In this document: piece by piece, positions 44,391 through 56,242 of the stretch
Layout: the number at the start of each line of letters is the position of its first letter
Numbering within the stretch: position 1 is the first letter of the stretch
Assembly (NCBI GenBank): GCA_035606695.1
Contig: DATNEW010000022.1
Span: 1 to 64,000, forward strand
DNA from: Gemmatimonadaceae bacterium
Lineage (GTDB): Bacteria; Gemmatimonadota; Gemmatimonadetes; Gemmatimonadales; Gemmatimonadaceae
Direction: 5' to 3'
DNA: 64,000 nucleotides
The notes under the pieces: model-generated
The model's input: the letters and a program-made list of their open reading frames with translations, nothing else
Database searches by the model: none
Told to the model about the DNA's origin: nothing
Translations under genes and position numbers: made by a program

Positions 44391-45634
44391 GACTCGTCCG
44401 TCTCCACGGTCCACCGCCCCGCGTGCACACTCATGAGATGGCGACGGGCCCGGTCGCTCAGCTCGACATGGCGGCGCGCCATCATGCGCGCCGCGGTCTC
44501 GACGAATTTATCGGCGCGATACGTCTCGTAGGGAGGTTTGCCGCCCCACGAAAACGGCGCGACGACCTTCGGCGGCATCTGATCGAACACGTTGGCCGCC
44601 GCGCCGAGCACGCAGCCCGTCGTCAGCGTCAGTCCGATCCCGGTTTTCACATGATCGCCGAACAACGTCCCCAGAAACTGCATTCCCGTATCCCGAACGC
44701 CGCTGGGCGTCCACAACGCCACGGTACCGTACGTGTTCTTCAGATTGCTCGTCACGGTGCTCGCGCCCAGATTCACCCAGCGGCCAAGGTACGAGTGGCC
44801 GACGAATCCGTCGTGCCCCTTGTTCGAGTAGCCGAGAAAGACCGTATTGCTGAGCTCACCGCGGACCTTGCAGACGTCGCCGATTGAGCAAACGCTAATG
44901 TCCCCGCCCATGACTTGAACGTCGCGTCCGATGTAACATGGGCCGGTGATGCGCGTGAACGAACGAATGTGCGCACCGGGCTGAATGAGAATCGGGCCCG
45001 CGGTCGCATCGAGCACGACGTATGGCTCGATCACCACGTTCTCGAGCACGATGATGGGTTCGGCGCCCAGCACCGTCACATGCGTCGGAAGCGGCGGCTG
45101 CTCGAGCCACGGCCGCGACGCCACCTGGCGAATGTCTGCCGAGAGCTGGTCGGGCAGCAGGCGGACGAAATCCCAGACGTCCCACAACCAGCGGCCGTCG
45201 ACGTTGCCGATCGACCCGGTGCCGACCTGCACTTCGTCGAGGGGCAGCGTGCCATCGGCGAACTGCCACACGCCGACGGGATCCTTGAGGCGCACCGCAA
45301 CGAGCTCCGTGCCGTTGCGCCACAGGCTCGACGACGCGTTCATGCGACCAACCTTCGTCGGATCGCGTGGCACTGCCGGTACGAAGCGGCTGTTAACAAC
45401 GATCGCGCCGGCGGGAATCGTCGTGTCCGCGGGGCGCGTTCCAGGTTCGTCGAAGTCGGCGTGGCGATCGCCCGCGATGAAGAATGCGTCGCCCTGAAGG
45501 CCGAGCGCCGCCATCCATCGCTCGCGAATGAGCGCCGTGCCCGCGCGCATCTCGGAGATCGGGCGCGTCGAGGCAAACGGCTCGAACGTGCGCGCGTGCG
45601 CGTCGTCGTAGAGGTAGAGCCGAGCCGTGCTCAC
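44387..45634 (-). CDS. GlmU-like putative sugar nucleotidyltransferase/acyltransferase
   Basis: 415 residues. The N-terminal part opens LYLYDDAHARTFEPFASTRPISEMRAGTALIRERW, the pattern of the Bacteroidetes-type alternative GlmU family. The second half is a left-handed beta-helix of hexapeptides (VVIEPYVVLDATAGPILIQPGAHIRSFTRITGPCYIGRDVQVMGGDISVCSIGD ... GHSYLGRWVNLGASTVTSNLKNTYGTV). In that family the protein makes UDP-GlcNAc from glucosamine-1-phosphate. The pyrophosphorylase half is short and lacks the classical LAAGxGTRM loop, so catalytic details are uncertain. GTG 45634 overlaps the manC stop. Confidence 0.8.
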   Translation of the reverse strand: MSTARLYLYDDAHARTFEPFASTRPISEMRAGTALIRERWMAALGLQGDAFFIAGDRHADFDEPGTRPADTTIPAGAIVVNSRFVPAVPRDPTKVGRMNASSSLWRNGTELVAVRLKDPVGVWQFADGTLPLDEVQVGTGSIGNVDGRWLWDVWDFVRLLPDQLSADIRQVASRPWLEQPPLPTHVTVLGAEPIIVLENVVIEPYVVLDATAGPILIQPGAHIRSFTRITGPCYIGRDVQVMGGDISVCSIGDVCKVRGELSNTVFLGYSNKGHDGFVGHSYLGRWVNLGASTVTSNLKNTYGTVALWTPSGVRDTGMQFLGTLFGDHVKTGIGLTLTTGCVLGAAANVFDQMPPKVVAPFSWGGKPPYETYRADKFVETAARMMARRHVELSDRARRHLMSVHAGRWTVETDES

Positions 45635-46689
45635 GTGCGCTCCGTCACGCTGCGGGGCAGCGCTTCGATGAGCTGCTTGAGATTCAACGAACGCTCGGCG
45701 GTCGTCACGAGCACCATGCCGTTCTCGACGACGACGACGAGATCCGATACGCCGTACAGCACCACGGATTGTCCGGGCGCGTGAACGACGTTGTTCGCCG
45801 CCCCGACAGAATGGACATGGCCCTGCGTGGCGTTGCCGTGTGCGTCCGTAGGACGGACGCGGCGAAGCGCGGCCCACGTGCCAACGTCGTCCCAGCCGAA
45901 ATCGCCGGGCACCACCGCGACGCGGTCGCTGCGCTCGAGCACGCCGACGTCGACGGCGATCGGCGTCACGGCGGAGAAGAAGCGCCGAATGTCGTTGGCG
46001 TGCGCATGCAGCGCCGGGGCGATCTCGGGCGTCAGGCGCCGCACTTCGTCCAGGAAATCGCCGACGCGCCACGCAAAGATTCCTGAATTCCACAAGTATC
46101 CGTCGCGGGTCATCTCGATCGCGCGCGCCATGTCCGGCTTCTCGACGAACCGCGCGACGCGCCGCGCATTGCTGTCGATCTCGTCGCCAGGTTGAATGTG
46201 GCCGAGCCCGGGATCCGGCCGATCGGGAACGACGCCCACGGTCACGAGCGCGTGATGCTGTTCGGCGACGTACGCCGCGCGCGAAAGCGCCTGTTGAAAG
46301 CGGTGATCATCGCGGATGGCCGAGTCGGCGTGAATCGAGATCATGACGGCATTCGGGCCGGCGCGGCGCGCGATCTCCTGGGCGCCCCACGCGAGCGCCG
46401 CCCCCGTTCCGCCGGCCCGCGGCTCGGCGATGAGGTTCTCGCGCGGAATGTTCGGCAACATTTGCGCGATGGTCGGCACCAACGTGGCGTTGGTGAGTAT
46501 CAACACCCGTTCAGGCGGCACGACCGGACCGAGCCGCTCGACCGACTGAACGAGCAGCGGATCTTCAGTGACGAGAGGCAGGAGTTGCTTCGGACGTGAC
46601 GGTGTGCTCAGCGGCCAGAAGCGAGAGCCGACTCCGCCGGCGAGAACGACGGCCCAGCGCGTCGTCGGCGATGGCGTCGACGCCGTCAT
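45631..46689 (-). CDS. manC: Mannose-1-phosphate guanylyltransferase
   Basis: Makes GDP-mannose from mannose-1-phosphate and GTP. 352 residues, the short form without the isomerase domain. Nucleotide-binding loop VVLAGGVGSRFWPLSTPSRPKQLLPL, then AALAWGAQEIA, FVEKPD, NSGIFAWRV and GDFGWDDVGTWAAL. ATG 46689 overlaps the stop of the response regulator (ATGA), and its stop overlaps the GlmU-like gene. Together they supply activated sugars for envelope or capsule. Confidence 0.9.
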   Translation of the reverse strand: MTASTPSPTTRWAVVLAGGVGSRFWPLSTPSRPKQLLPLVTEDPLLVQSVERLGPVVPPERVLILTNATLVPTIAQMLPNIPRENLIAEPRAGGTGAALAWGAQEIARRAGPNAVMISIHADSAIRDDHRFQQALSRAAYVAEQHHALVTVGVVPDRPDPGLGHIQPGDEIDSNARRVARFVEKPDMARAIEMTRDGYLWNSGIFAWRVGDFLDEVRRLTPEIAPALHAHANDIRRFFSAVTPIAVDVGVLERSDRVAVVPGDFGWDDVGTWAALRRVRPTDAHGNATQGHVHSVGAANNVVHAPGQSVVLYGVSDLVVVVENGMVLVTTAERSLNLKQLIEALPRSVTERT

Positions 46690-47102
46690 GCGGAGCCGGC
46701 CGCGGATTCGTCGGGGCCAAGCCCGACGAGCTCGGCCGCGCGCGCGTACAGCTTCTTGGGGCTGAACGGCTTGGTCAGGAAGTCGTTCGCGCCAAGTCCC
46801 ATGGCGCTGGTATGCTGCTGTTCCTGGCCGGCCGCGGTGAGGATGATGCAGGGCAGCTCGCGCCACCGCGCATCGTTGCGCATGGCCGCGAGGACGTCGA
46901 GACCGCTCAAGTGCGGCATCATGAGATCGAGCAAAACGAGGCGGATGTCGGATTCACGCTCGAGCACCTGGAGCGCTTCGCGGCCGTCATAGGCGAGCGT
47001 GACGCGAAACGGGCCTTGCTCGAGTTTCATTTTGATGATGCGGCCGATGTGGGGCTCGTCATCGGCGACGAGAACGTGCCAGCTCGGGTCGGGGTTGGAC
47101 AC
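46686..47102 (-). CDS. Receiver-only response regulator
   Basis: 138 residues, a single REC domain. Acidic pocket ADDEP, phospho-acceptor Asp59 (LVLLDLMMPHLSG), Thr in IILTAAG and Lys111 (FLTKPFSPKKL). There is no output domain, so it must act through a protein partner; the roadblock protein encoded 6 bases upstream is a candidate. GTG start at 47102. No kinase is adjacent on this strand. Confidence 0.9.
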   Translation of the reverse strand: MSNPDPSWHVLVADDEPHIGRIIKMKLEQGPFRVTLAYDGREALQVLERESDIRLVLLDLMMPHLSGLDVLAAMRNDARWRELPCIILTAAGQEQQHTSAMGLGANDFLTKPFSPKKLYARAAELVGLGPDESAAGSA

Positions 47103-47108
47103 GTGACG

Positions 47109-47462
47109 TCAAACGAGAGCGGCGATGTGTTCGCGATTTCGGCGCAGCTCGAAGAGCAGTTGGCCAATGTTCGCGCGCGGCGTGACGAGCACCAGGAGAA
47201 TGGCTTCGGCGGACAAAACGGAGATGATGGCGAGCCCGTTGCGGTGTTCCAGCACCGCGGTCAGCAGCTCGCCGCGGTTGGTGGCCGAACCGAGGTCGTC
47301 CGCGGGGCCGATGATCGCGGGAATGCGGGCCGCGATATCTTCGGCCTCGAGTCCCGGTGCCAGTTGACTGTCGATCAGCAGCCCATCGCGTCCGAGCACG
47401 ATGGCGGCGTCGACACCTTCACGCTGCCGAATGGCGGCAACCAGATCACGAATGCTCGGCAT
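47109..47462 (-). CDS. Roadblock/LC7-domain protein (MglB-like)
   Basis: 117 residues covering one roadblock domain: MPSIRDLVAAIRQREGVDAAIVLGRDGLLIDSQLAPG ... ELLTAVLEHRNGLAIISVLSAEAILLVLVTP. In bacteria such proteins (MglB) are GAPs or partners for small Ras-like GTPases in polarity and motility. No GTPase gene is in the window. A GGGGGAG site precedes ATG 47462. First gene of a cluster with a receiver protein and sugar-nucleotide enzymes. Confidence 0.8.
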   Translation of the reverse strand: MPSIRDLVAAIRQREGVDAAIVLGRDGLLIDSQLAPGLEAEDIAARIPAIIGPADDLGSATNRGELLTAVLEHRNGLAIISVLSAEAILLVLVTPRANIGQLLFELRRNREHIAALV

Positions 47463-47601
47463 GTGCCGGTCCCAACTCCCCCCGCAAAAGACTTGCAAAG
47501 TCGTGGCGAAGCTAGAGATGAAGATAGTCGAAGTCAAGCGATCACAATCGCTTGAAGAATGCGTCGCCGCTCCGTATCCTTCGCCCTTGAGCTCCCCAAA
47601 C

Positions 47602-48207
47602 ATGACTCGTCCAACTCTTCGTCCGCGGCTGTCGATCTTCGCGTGCGCGGCGGCTGTTTGTGCCGTCGCCGCGTTGTCCGCTGCGGCGTGCGGCAACTTC
47701 ACGGGCGTCCCCGCCTCGCTGCCCACCATCAGCGACACGGGAACCGTCTTCGCGCTCAATGGCGCGCCTCCCGGCGCTCCGACGGCCCTGCACGTGTTCA
47801 GCGGCGCGCTGACGTCGGCCGACGCCAACTTCATCTTCGACGTTGCGTTCGACATCGATCCCAGCGGCACCATCGTTGTGCTGCCGCAGCGCGCGGTCGC
47901 GAGCGGCCTGGCGGCGACGCACACGGTCTCCCTGCAAAAGGACACCGTGAACTCCTTCGACCAGTTGACGCGCGCGCCGGCGAACGGCTATCGCGCCGAC
48001 ACCGCGATGACGATCAAGCCGAATCAGGTGATTCTCGTGCAAAGCGCGGACGCGAACGCCTGTGGTGTGTCGCTCACCGGTACGACGATCTATGCCAAGA
48101 TCGTGATCACGGCCGTCGACAAGGCTGCCCGCCAGCTCGCCGTGAAGTACACGACGGATCCGAACTGCGGCTTCCGGTCGTTCGCGACCGGCATTCCCAA
48201 GGACTGA
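47602..48207 (+). CDS. Lipoprotein of unknown function
   Basis: 201 residues. A signal sequence (LSIFACAAAVCAVAALSAAAC) with lipobox SAAAC, then an all-beta domain (VFALNGAPPGAPTALHVFSG, ANFIFDVAFDIDPSGTIVVLPQRAVAS, GTTIYAKIVITAVDKAARQLAVKYTTDPNCGFRS). Two Cys (NACGVS, PNCGF) may pair. No family recognised. It ends four bases before serS, and its last codons contain the AAGGA site of serS, so the two are probably co-transcribed. Divergent from the roadblock gene across 139 bases. Confidence 0.65.
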   Translation: MTRPTLRPRLSIFACAAAVCAVAALSAAACGNFTGVPASLPTISDTGTVFALNGAPPGAPTALHVFSGALTSADANFIFDVAFDIDPSGTIVVLPQRAVASGLAATHTVSLQKDTVNSFDQLTRAPANGYRADTAMTIKPNQVILVQSADANACGVSLTGTTIYAKIVITAVDKAARQLAVKYTTDPNCGFRSFATGIPKD

Positions 48208-48211
48208 TCGC

Positions 48212-49486
48212 GTGCACGACGTCCGCGTGCTTCGCGAGCAGGTCGACGTGCTGCGCGAAGGGCTCGCGCGGCGCGGCGCGCTCGACACGTTGGCGCCGGT
48301 GGTCGATCGCGGCGTCGACGCCGAACGCGAGCGGCGGACGCTCATCCAGGCGGTCGAAGAACGAAAGGCGGCGCGCAACGCGAACGCGCAGGAAGTCGGC
48401 AAGCGCAAGAAGGCAAAGGAAGACGCCGACGAACTGATCGCGCGCGGCAAATCGCTCGGCGACGAGATCGCGAAGCTCGAGACGGAGCTCGCCCAGGTCG
48501 AAGCGGAACTGCAGCGCACGGTGCTGGAGATTCCGAACATCACGCTCGCGAACGTCCCCGCGGGCGGCGAAGAGAACAACGTCATCGTCAAGACGTGGCG
48601 CGAGCCGCGAACGTCCGAGGGCGTCAAGCCGCACTGGGAGATTGGCGCGCGGCTCGGCATGATCGATCTCGAACGCGCGGCGAAGGTGTCGGGTTCGGGC
48701 TTCGTGTTCTATCGAAAGTCCGGCGCACGACTCATTCGCGCACTCGTCAACTACTTCATGGACACGCATCGCGAGGAACACGGCTACGAGGAAGTCTGGC
48801 CGCCGCTCCTTGTGAATCGCGCGACGATGACCGGCACCGGCCAGCTGCCGAAGTTCGAGGACGATGCCTACGCCACGAAGGGCGACGATCTGTTCCTCAT
48901 CCCGACGGCCGAAGTCCCGGTGACGAATCTTTACCGCGACGAGATTCTCGATGCGGACCAGTTGCCGATGGCGTTCGTCGCATACAGCAAATGCTTTCGC
49001 CGCGAGGCCGGTTCGGCGGGGAAGGATACGCGCGGCATTTTGCGAACGCACGAATTCGACAAGGTGGAGCTGGTGCGATACGTCACGCCCGAGACATCGG
49101 GCGAGCAGCACGAAGCGTTGACGCGCCACGCGGAGTCGATCCTCGAACGCCTCGGAATTCCGTATCGGCGGAAGCTGCTTGCCGCCGGCGACACGGGCTT
49201 CAGTTCGGCGATGACGTACGATCTCGAGGCGTGGGCGCCGGGCGTCGGCGCGTGGCTCGAGGTGTCGTCCTGCAGCAACTTCACCGACTATCAGGCGCGC
49301 CGGGCGAATATTCGCTATCGCCCCGCCAAGGGCGAGAAGCCACGCTTCGTGCATACGCTCAACGGCTCGGGACTCGCGTTCCCGCGCACGGTCGCGTGCA
49401 TTCTCGAGCATTATCAGAATGCTGATGGTTCGGTGACCGTTCCCGACGTCTTGCGGCCGTATCTCGGAACCGACGTTCTCCGCTGA
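48212..49486 (+). CDS. serS: Seryl-tRNA synthetase
   Basis: Class II synthetase charging tRNA-Ser (and tRNA-Sec, relevant since selB is present). 424 residues. The N-terminal tRNA-binding coiled coil spans about 25-105 (QAVEERKAARNANAQEVGKRKKAKEDADEL). Motif 2 CFRREAGSAGKDTRGILRTHEFDKVEL and motif 3 GSGLAFPRTVACILE are complete. GTG 48212 with AAGGA at 48199-48203. Two tRNA-Ser genes lie elsewhere in the window (6097, 6734). Confidence 0.96.
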   Translation: MHDVRVLREQVDVLREGLARRGALDTLAPVVDRGVDAERERRTLIQAVEERKAARNANAQEVGKRKKAKEDADELIARGKSLGDEIAKLETELAQVEAELQRTVLEIPNITLANVPAGGEENNVIVKTWREPRTSEGVKPHWEIGARLGMIDLERAAKVSGSGFVFYRKSGARLIRALVNYFMDTHREEHGYEEVWPPLLVNRATMTGTGQLPKFEDDAYATKGDDLFLIPTAEVPVTNLYRDEILDADQLPMAFVAYSKCFRREAGSAGKDTRGILRTHEFDKVELVRYVTPETSGEQHEALTRHAESILERLGIPYRRKLLAAGDTGFSSAMTYDLEAWAPGVGAWLEVSSCSNFTDYQARRANIRYRPAKGEKPRFVHTLNGSGLAFPRTVACILEHYQNADGSVTVPDVLRPYLGTDVLR

Positions 49487-49497
49487 ACGGAGGTGCT

Positions 49498-50667
49498 ATG
49501 CGCATGATGCGCCGCGGCAAGCCGGAGCTCCTGGTTGCCACGCTCATCCTGGTGCTGCTGGGGGCGTACGTGTGGTACACCCAGCGGGTCGTCGCGGATT
49601 TGCGCGCCGATGCCGCGAATTCGATCGACATGTATCGCCGCGTGTATCGCGCGATCAACGATCCCCGGCCGGGTGTCGCCGATCAGGCGCTGTTCGACCT
49701 CTCGAACAGCATCGTGAAGCAGGGCGTGCCGTTGATCGTGACGGACCTGAGCGGCAAGGTCGCGTTTCACGCCAATCTCGTCTTCGATCGTAGCGGGAAT
49801 CCGGTCACGAACGACGACCCGCGCGTGGCGCAGTACATCCCCATTCTCGAGGCGCAGCACAAGCCGATCGTCGATTCGCTCGTCGGCACGAAAGTGTACT
49901 TCGGCGATCCCGCGGTCGTGCGGGGCTTGAGAATCATTCCGGCGTTGTTCGCGATCAGCGCGGCGCTGCTCGTGCTGTTCGCGCTGTTCCTGATTCGCTC
50001 GCGAGGCGACGCTGCGCGCGAACGACTGTGGGCCGGCATGGCGCGTGAGTCCGCTCACCAGCTCGGCACGCCGCTCTCGAGTCTTTCAGGATGGATCGAG
50101 CTGCTCGAGGAGCGCGCGAACGACGATTCGTCGCAAGCCGCCGTGCGCCACATGCGCGGCGATCTGGAGCGGCTCGATCGCGTGGCGCACCGCTTCGAGC
50201 GCATCGGGCGCGAGCCCAAGTACGAGGAGATCGATGCGGCCGGTATTGTCGCGCGCATCGCGAAATACTTTCAGGCGCGCGTGCCGACGCTGGCGAACAC
50301 CATCGTCATCGACTCGGCGATCGCGCCCGACCTGCACGTGGTGCACGGCGATCCCGTGCTGCTCGAGTGGGCGGTCGAGGTGCTGACGAAGAACGCGATC
50401 GATGCCTTGGCCGGGCGCGGCGGTCGCGTCTCGCTCGCCGCGGAGCGCGGGCCGGACGATGCGGTCGTCATTCGCGTCGCCGACAACGGCCCCGGCGTCC
50501 CGCGCGAGCTGCGCGCGCGGATCTTCGAGCCTGGGTTCTCCACTAAGAAAAGTGGATGGGGCATTGGCTTGTCGCTCGCCAAACGCATCGTGGAAGAGAA
50601 CCACGGCGGCAAATTGATGCTGGTGCCGGCGGAGCAGGGCGCGACGTTCGAGATTATTCTACACTGA
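49498..50667 (+). CDS. Membrane sensor histidine kinase
   Basis: 389 residues. One membrane segment at 9-28 (ELLVATLILVLLGAYVWY), an extracytoplasmic region of about 120 residues, a second segment (IIPALFAISAALLVLFALFLI), then HisKA with RESAHQLGTPLSSLSGWIELL (His187) and HATPase with an intact N box (LTKNAIDALAGRGG), DNGPGV and GWGIGLSLAKRIVEENHGG. The extracytoplasmic part has no recognised fold. No response regulator is adjacent, so it is an orphan kinase. It starts 11 bases after serS. Confidence 0.9.
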   Translation: MRMMRRGKPELLVATLILVLLGAYVWYTQRVVADLRADAANSIDMYRRVYRAINDPRPGVADQALFDLSNSIVKQGVPLIVTDLSGKVAFHANLVFDRSGNPVTNDDPRVAQYIPILEAQHKPIVDSLVGTKVYFGDPAVVRGLRIIPALFAISAALLVLFALFLIRSRGDAARERLWAGMARESAHQLGTPLSSLSGWIELLEERANDDSSQAAVRHMRGDLERLDRVAHRFERIGREPKYEEIDAAGIVARIAKYFQARVPTLANTIVIDSAIAPDLHVVHGDPVLLEWAVEVLTKNAIDALAGRGGRVSLAAERGPDDAVVIRVADNGPGVPRELRARIFEPGFSTKKSGWGIGLSLAKRIVEENHGGKLMLVPAEQGATFEIILH

Positions 50668-50677
50668 TGCATATCTG

Positions 50678-50719
50678 CGGAATTCCGAGCGGAGGTGCGA
50701 AGCGCCGAAGTGAGGAAGC

Positions 50720-50722
<3 letters not shown>
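50678..50722 (+). repeat. Dispersed repeat carrying the RBS of the uvrD/pcrA gene
   Basis: GCGGAATTCCGAGCGG ... GGTGCGAAGCGCCGAAGTGAGGAAGCATGA. A close copy is at 63196-63242. The GAGGAAGC just before the ATG at 50720 is part of the repeat, so the repeat supplies both ribosome binding site and start codon. Confidence 0.85.
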
Positions 50723-53058
<2,336 letters not shown>

Positions 53059-53059
<1 letters not shown>

Positions 53060-53370
53060 TGGCGGTGACCATCGATGACGTCCGGCACATCGCGGCGCTC
53101 GCGCGGTTCGGACTCGGCGACGAGCGCATGCAGTCGCTCGTGGGCGAGCTGAACACCATCCTCGCGCACATGGACGTGTTGTCGCAGGTGAACACGGACG
53201 GTGTCGAGGCGATTGATGGCCTGGGCGCCGCCGCCGCCCCGTTGCGCGCGGATGCCGGACCACCGATTCCGCTCGCGCGCAGCATCGACGCCTTCGCGCC
53301 AAAGGTCGAAGGCGGATTCTTTCTCGTCCCGCGGTTGTCGACGCACGAGGATCCCGAGGCCGCGTCGTGA
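53059..53370 (+). CDS. gatC: Asp/Glu-tRNA amidotransferase subunit C
   Basis: Small stabilising subunit of GatCAB, which amidates Glu-tRNA(Gln) and/or Asp-tRNA(Asn). 103 residues: [49 protein letters not shown], then the loose tail ending FLVPRLST. Overlaps the helicase stop and gatA. Confidence 0.93.
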
Positions 53371-54776
53371 CGTCTGGCCGATCGCGGGCTGAGGAGAGCC
53401 TGCGTCGCGCGCGCGAGGTCGGCGCGTTCGATCGGGCTGGCTTGAACATTCTGTTATACTCGGATGCTAAAGACCTCCGTGCGCAGGTCGAGCGCGTCGA
53501 GGAGCGGCGTGCGGCGGGGATGACGGATTCGCTCGCCGGCGTGCCGGTGGTGATCAAGGACAACATCGCGACGCGGACGTTGCCGACGACCTGTGCTTCG
53601 CGCATCCTCGAGGGCTACGTCAGCCCGTTCGATGCGACCGCGGTCGCGCGCCTCCGCGATGCGGGGGCGGTGATCATCGCCAAGTCGAACATGGATGAGT
53701 TTGGAATGGGCTCGTCAAATGAGAACAGCGCGTTCGGTCCGGCGCGGAATCCGCTCGATCCGGCGCGCGTGCCCGGTGGATCCTCCGGCGGGTCGGCCGC
53801 GGCCGTCGCGGCGGGGATCGTCGACATCGCGCTGGGGTCGGAGACGGGCGGGTCAGTTCGGCAGCCCGCCGCGTTGTGCGGCGTCGTCGGTGTCAAGCCG
53901 ACGTACGGCCGCGTGAGCAGATTTGGCCTGGTGGCGTTCGCGTCGTCCCTCGATCACATCGGCGTCTTCGGCCGCACGGTGGACGATGCCGCGCTCGGTC
54001 TCCAAACGATCGCCGGCCACGATCCGCTCGACTCGACGTGCGCCGCCGAGCCCGTCCCCGACTATCGCGCGGCCGCGCGGGGTGCGCTGACCGGCGTCGT
54101 CATCGGCAAACCCAAGGAGTATTTCCCCGACGATCTCGATCCGCAGATCCGCGCGCGATGCGACGCGGCCCTGCACGCGCTCCGCGAGCTGGGCGCCGAA
54201 ATTAGAGAAGTCTCATTGCCGCACACCGGCCTCGCGATCGAGGTGTACTACATCATCGCGCCGGCCGAAGCGTCGTCCAACCTGGCGCGCTTCGACGGCG
54301 TGCGGTATGGCGCCAGACAGGCCGCACGCGGCGGCGACGGACTGCGCGGGATGTACGAGGAAACACGCTCGCGCGGCTTCGGCCCCGAAGTCACGCGCCG
54401 CATTCTCCTGGGCACCTACGTGCTCTCGGCAGGCTACTACGACGCGTACTATCGCAAGGCGCAGCAGGTGCGCGCGCTGATCGCGCGCGATTTCGCCAAG
54501 GTGTTCGCGCGCGGCGTGCATTTGCTCTTCACACCCACGACACCGACGACCGCGTTTCCGATCGGGGCCAAGTCCGATCCGTACGAGATGTATTTGAGCG
54601 ACATCTTCACGTGTACGGCGAATCTCGCCGGCGTGCCCGCGATGTCCTTGCCGATCGGGAGGGTGGACGGTCTTCCGGTCGGCGGCCAGTTCATCGCGCC
54701 ACACTTCGACGAGCGGCAGATGTTCGCCGCCGCCTACGCGCTGGAGCGCGTCCTCGGCGAGGACGCGCACCGATGA
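53367..54776 (+). CDS. gatA: Asp/Glu-tRNA amidotransferase subunit A
   Basis: Glutamine-hydrolysing subunit, amidase-signature family. 469 residues. The Ser-cisSer-Lys triad is present: Lys in [13 protein letters not shown] and the two Ser in [51 protein letters not shown] and [13 protein letters not shown] are GatA-specific. GTG 53367 overlaps gatC (GTGA); its stop overlaps gatB (ATGA). Confidence 0.95.
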   Translation: MTSGRSRAEESLRRAREVGAFDRAGLNILLYSDAKDLRAQVERVEERRAAGMTDSLAGVPVVIKDNIATRTLPTTCASRILEGYVSPFDATAVARLRDAGAVIIAKSNMDEFGMGSSNENSAFGPARNPLDPARVPGGSSGGSAAAVAAGIVDIALGSETGGSVRQPAALCGVVGVKPTYGRVSRFGLVAFASSLDHIGVFGRTVDDAALGLQTIAGHDPLDSTCAAEPVPDYRAAARGALTGVVIGKPKEYFPDDLDPQIRARCDAALHALRELGAEIREVSLPHTGLAIEVYYIIAPAEASSNLARFDGVRYGARQAARGGDGLRGMYEETRSRGFGPEVTRRILLGTYVLSAGYYDAYYRKAQQVRALIARDFAKVFARGVHLLFTPTTPTTAFPIGAKSDPYEMYLSDIFTCTANLAGVPAMSLPIGRVDGLPVGGQFIAPHFDERQMFAAAYALERVLGEDAHR

Positions 54777-56242
54777 CCACCGCCGCGTCAGGGAAGTGGA
54801 CCGACCGGTACGAGATGGTCGTCGGCCTCGAGGTGCACGTCCAGCTCAAGACGGCGACCAAGATTTTCTGTCGCTGCTCGACGGATTTCGGTGCGTCGCC
54901 CAACGCGAACACCTGCCCGGTGTGTCTCGCGCTGCCGGGGGCGCTGCCCGTGCTCAACGAGCACGCCGTGGAGCTGGCGATTCGCGCGGCCCTCGCTCTC
55001 GAGTGCACGGTGAACACGACGTCGGTGTTCGCGCGGAAGAACTATTTCTATCCCGACTTGCCGAAGGGGTATCAGATCTCGCAGTTCGACAAACCGATCG
55101 CGAGCGGCGGGTGCGTCACCATCGGCGCTCGGCGCGATGGGTCGGACGTTCGCATTGGGCTGACGCGCGCGCACATGGAGGAAGACGCCGGCAAGTCCGT
55201 TCACGACCGGTTCTCGGGGTTCACCGGCGTCGACCTCAATCGTGCCGGCGTGCCGCTGCTCGAGATCGTCAGCGAGCCCGAGATGTTCGACACGGCCCAG
55301 GTCGACGCATATTTGAAGACACTCAAGCAAATTCTCGAATACACGCGCGTCAGCGACGTCAACATGGAAGAGGGCAGTCTTCGCGTCGACGCCAATATCA
55401 GCGTCCGCGAGCGGGGCGAGACGAACCTCGGGACCAAGACCGAGCTCAAGAACTTGAACTCGTTTTCGAACGTCGTCCGCGCGCTCGAGGTCGAGTTCGC
55501 GCGGCAGTGCGCGCTGATCGACGCCGGCGGCAGAGTCGAACAACAGACGCTGTTGTGGGATGAGCACGCCGGCGACGTCCGGCCCGCGCGCTCGAAGGAA
55601 GGCAGTCACGATTACCGCTACTTTCCCGAGCCCGATCTGCCGCCGCTCATCATCTCGGGCAAACGACTCGATCACATCAGGCGACACCTGCCGGAGCTAC
55701 CGGCCGCCCGGCGCGAGCGATACCGTCGCGAATACCCGGTGCTGACCGACTATGACCTCCACGTACTCACCGCCGGCCCAGCGATCGGTGAATACTTCGA
55801 GCAGGTGGCGCGGCAGAGCGACGACGGAAAGACCGCCGCCAACTGGATGATGGGCGAAGTGCTCGCGGCGCTGAAAAGCACCGGACAGTCCGTCGAGCAC
55901 TTCACGGTGCGTCCCGCCGATCTCGCACAGTTGCTGAACCTCGTTCGCGACGACGTCGTGAGCCACACGGCGGCCAAGCAGATTTTCGCCACCATGGTCC
56001 GCACGGGCGATCCGCCGGCGCAGATCGCCCAACGCGATCGACTGCTCAAAATCAGCGACGAGAGCGCGCTGTCGGATTGGATCGACGAAGTGTTCGCCGA
56101 GCATCCGGACGAAGCGCGGCGGTTCGTCGGCGGCGAGAAGCGGTTACAGGGTGTGCTCGTCGGCTTCGTGATGAAGAAATCCAGCGGCAGCGCCGACCCG
56201 AAGCGGGTGAATCAGTTGCTTGCCACGCGCGTCGGAACGTAG
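54773..56242 (+). CDS. gatB: Asp/Glu-tRNA amidotransferase subunit B
   Basis: Kinase and tRNA-binding subunit of GatCAB. 489 residues. [26 protein letters not shown] with zinc Cys (CRC ... CPVCLALPG), [29 protein letters not shown]-like [15 protein letters not shown], and the C-terminal YqeY-like tail ([33 protein letters not shown]). ATG 54773. The last 31 bases overlap the 3' end of the convergent gene at 56212. Confidence 0.95.
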   Translation: MTTAASGKWTDRYEMVVGLEVHVQLKTATKIFCRCSTDFGASPNANTCPVCLALPGALPVLNEHAVELAIRAALALECTVNTTSVFARKNYFYPDLPKGYQISQFDKPIASGGCVTIGARRDGSDVRIGLTRAHMEEDAGKSVHDRFSGFTGVDLNRAGVPLLEIVSEPEMFDTAQVDAYLKTLKQILEYTRVSDVNMEEGSLRVDANISVRERGETNLGTKTELKNLNSFSNVVRALEVEFARQCALIDAGGRVEQQTLLWDEHAGDVRPARSKEGSHDYRYFPEPDLPPLIISGKRLDHIRRHLPELPAARRERYRREYPVLTDYDLHVLTAGPAIGEYFEQVARQSDDGKTAANWMMGEVLAALKSTGQSVEHFTVRPADLAQLLNLVRDDVVSHTAAKQIFATMVRTGDPPAQIAQRDRLLKISDESALSDWIDEVFAEHPDEARRFVGGEKRLQGVLVGFVMKKSSGSADPKRVNQLLATRVGT

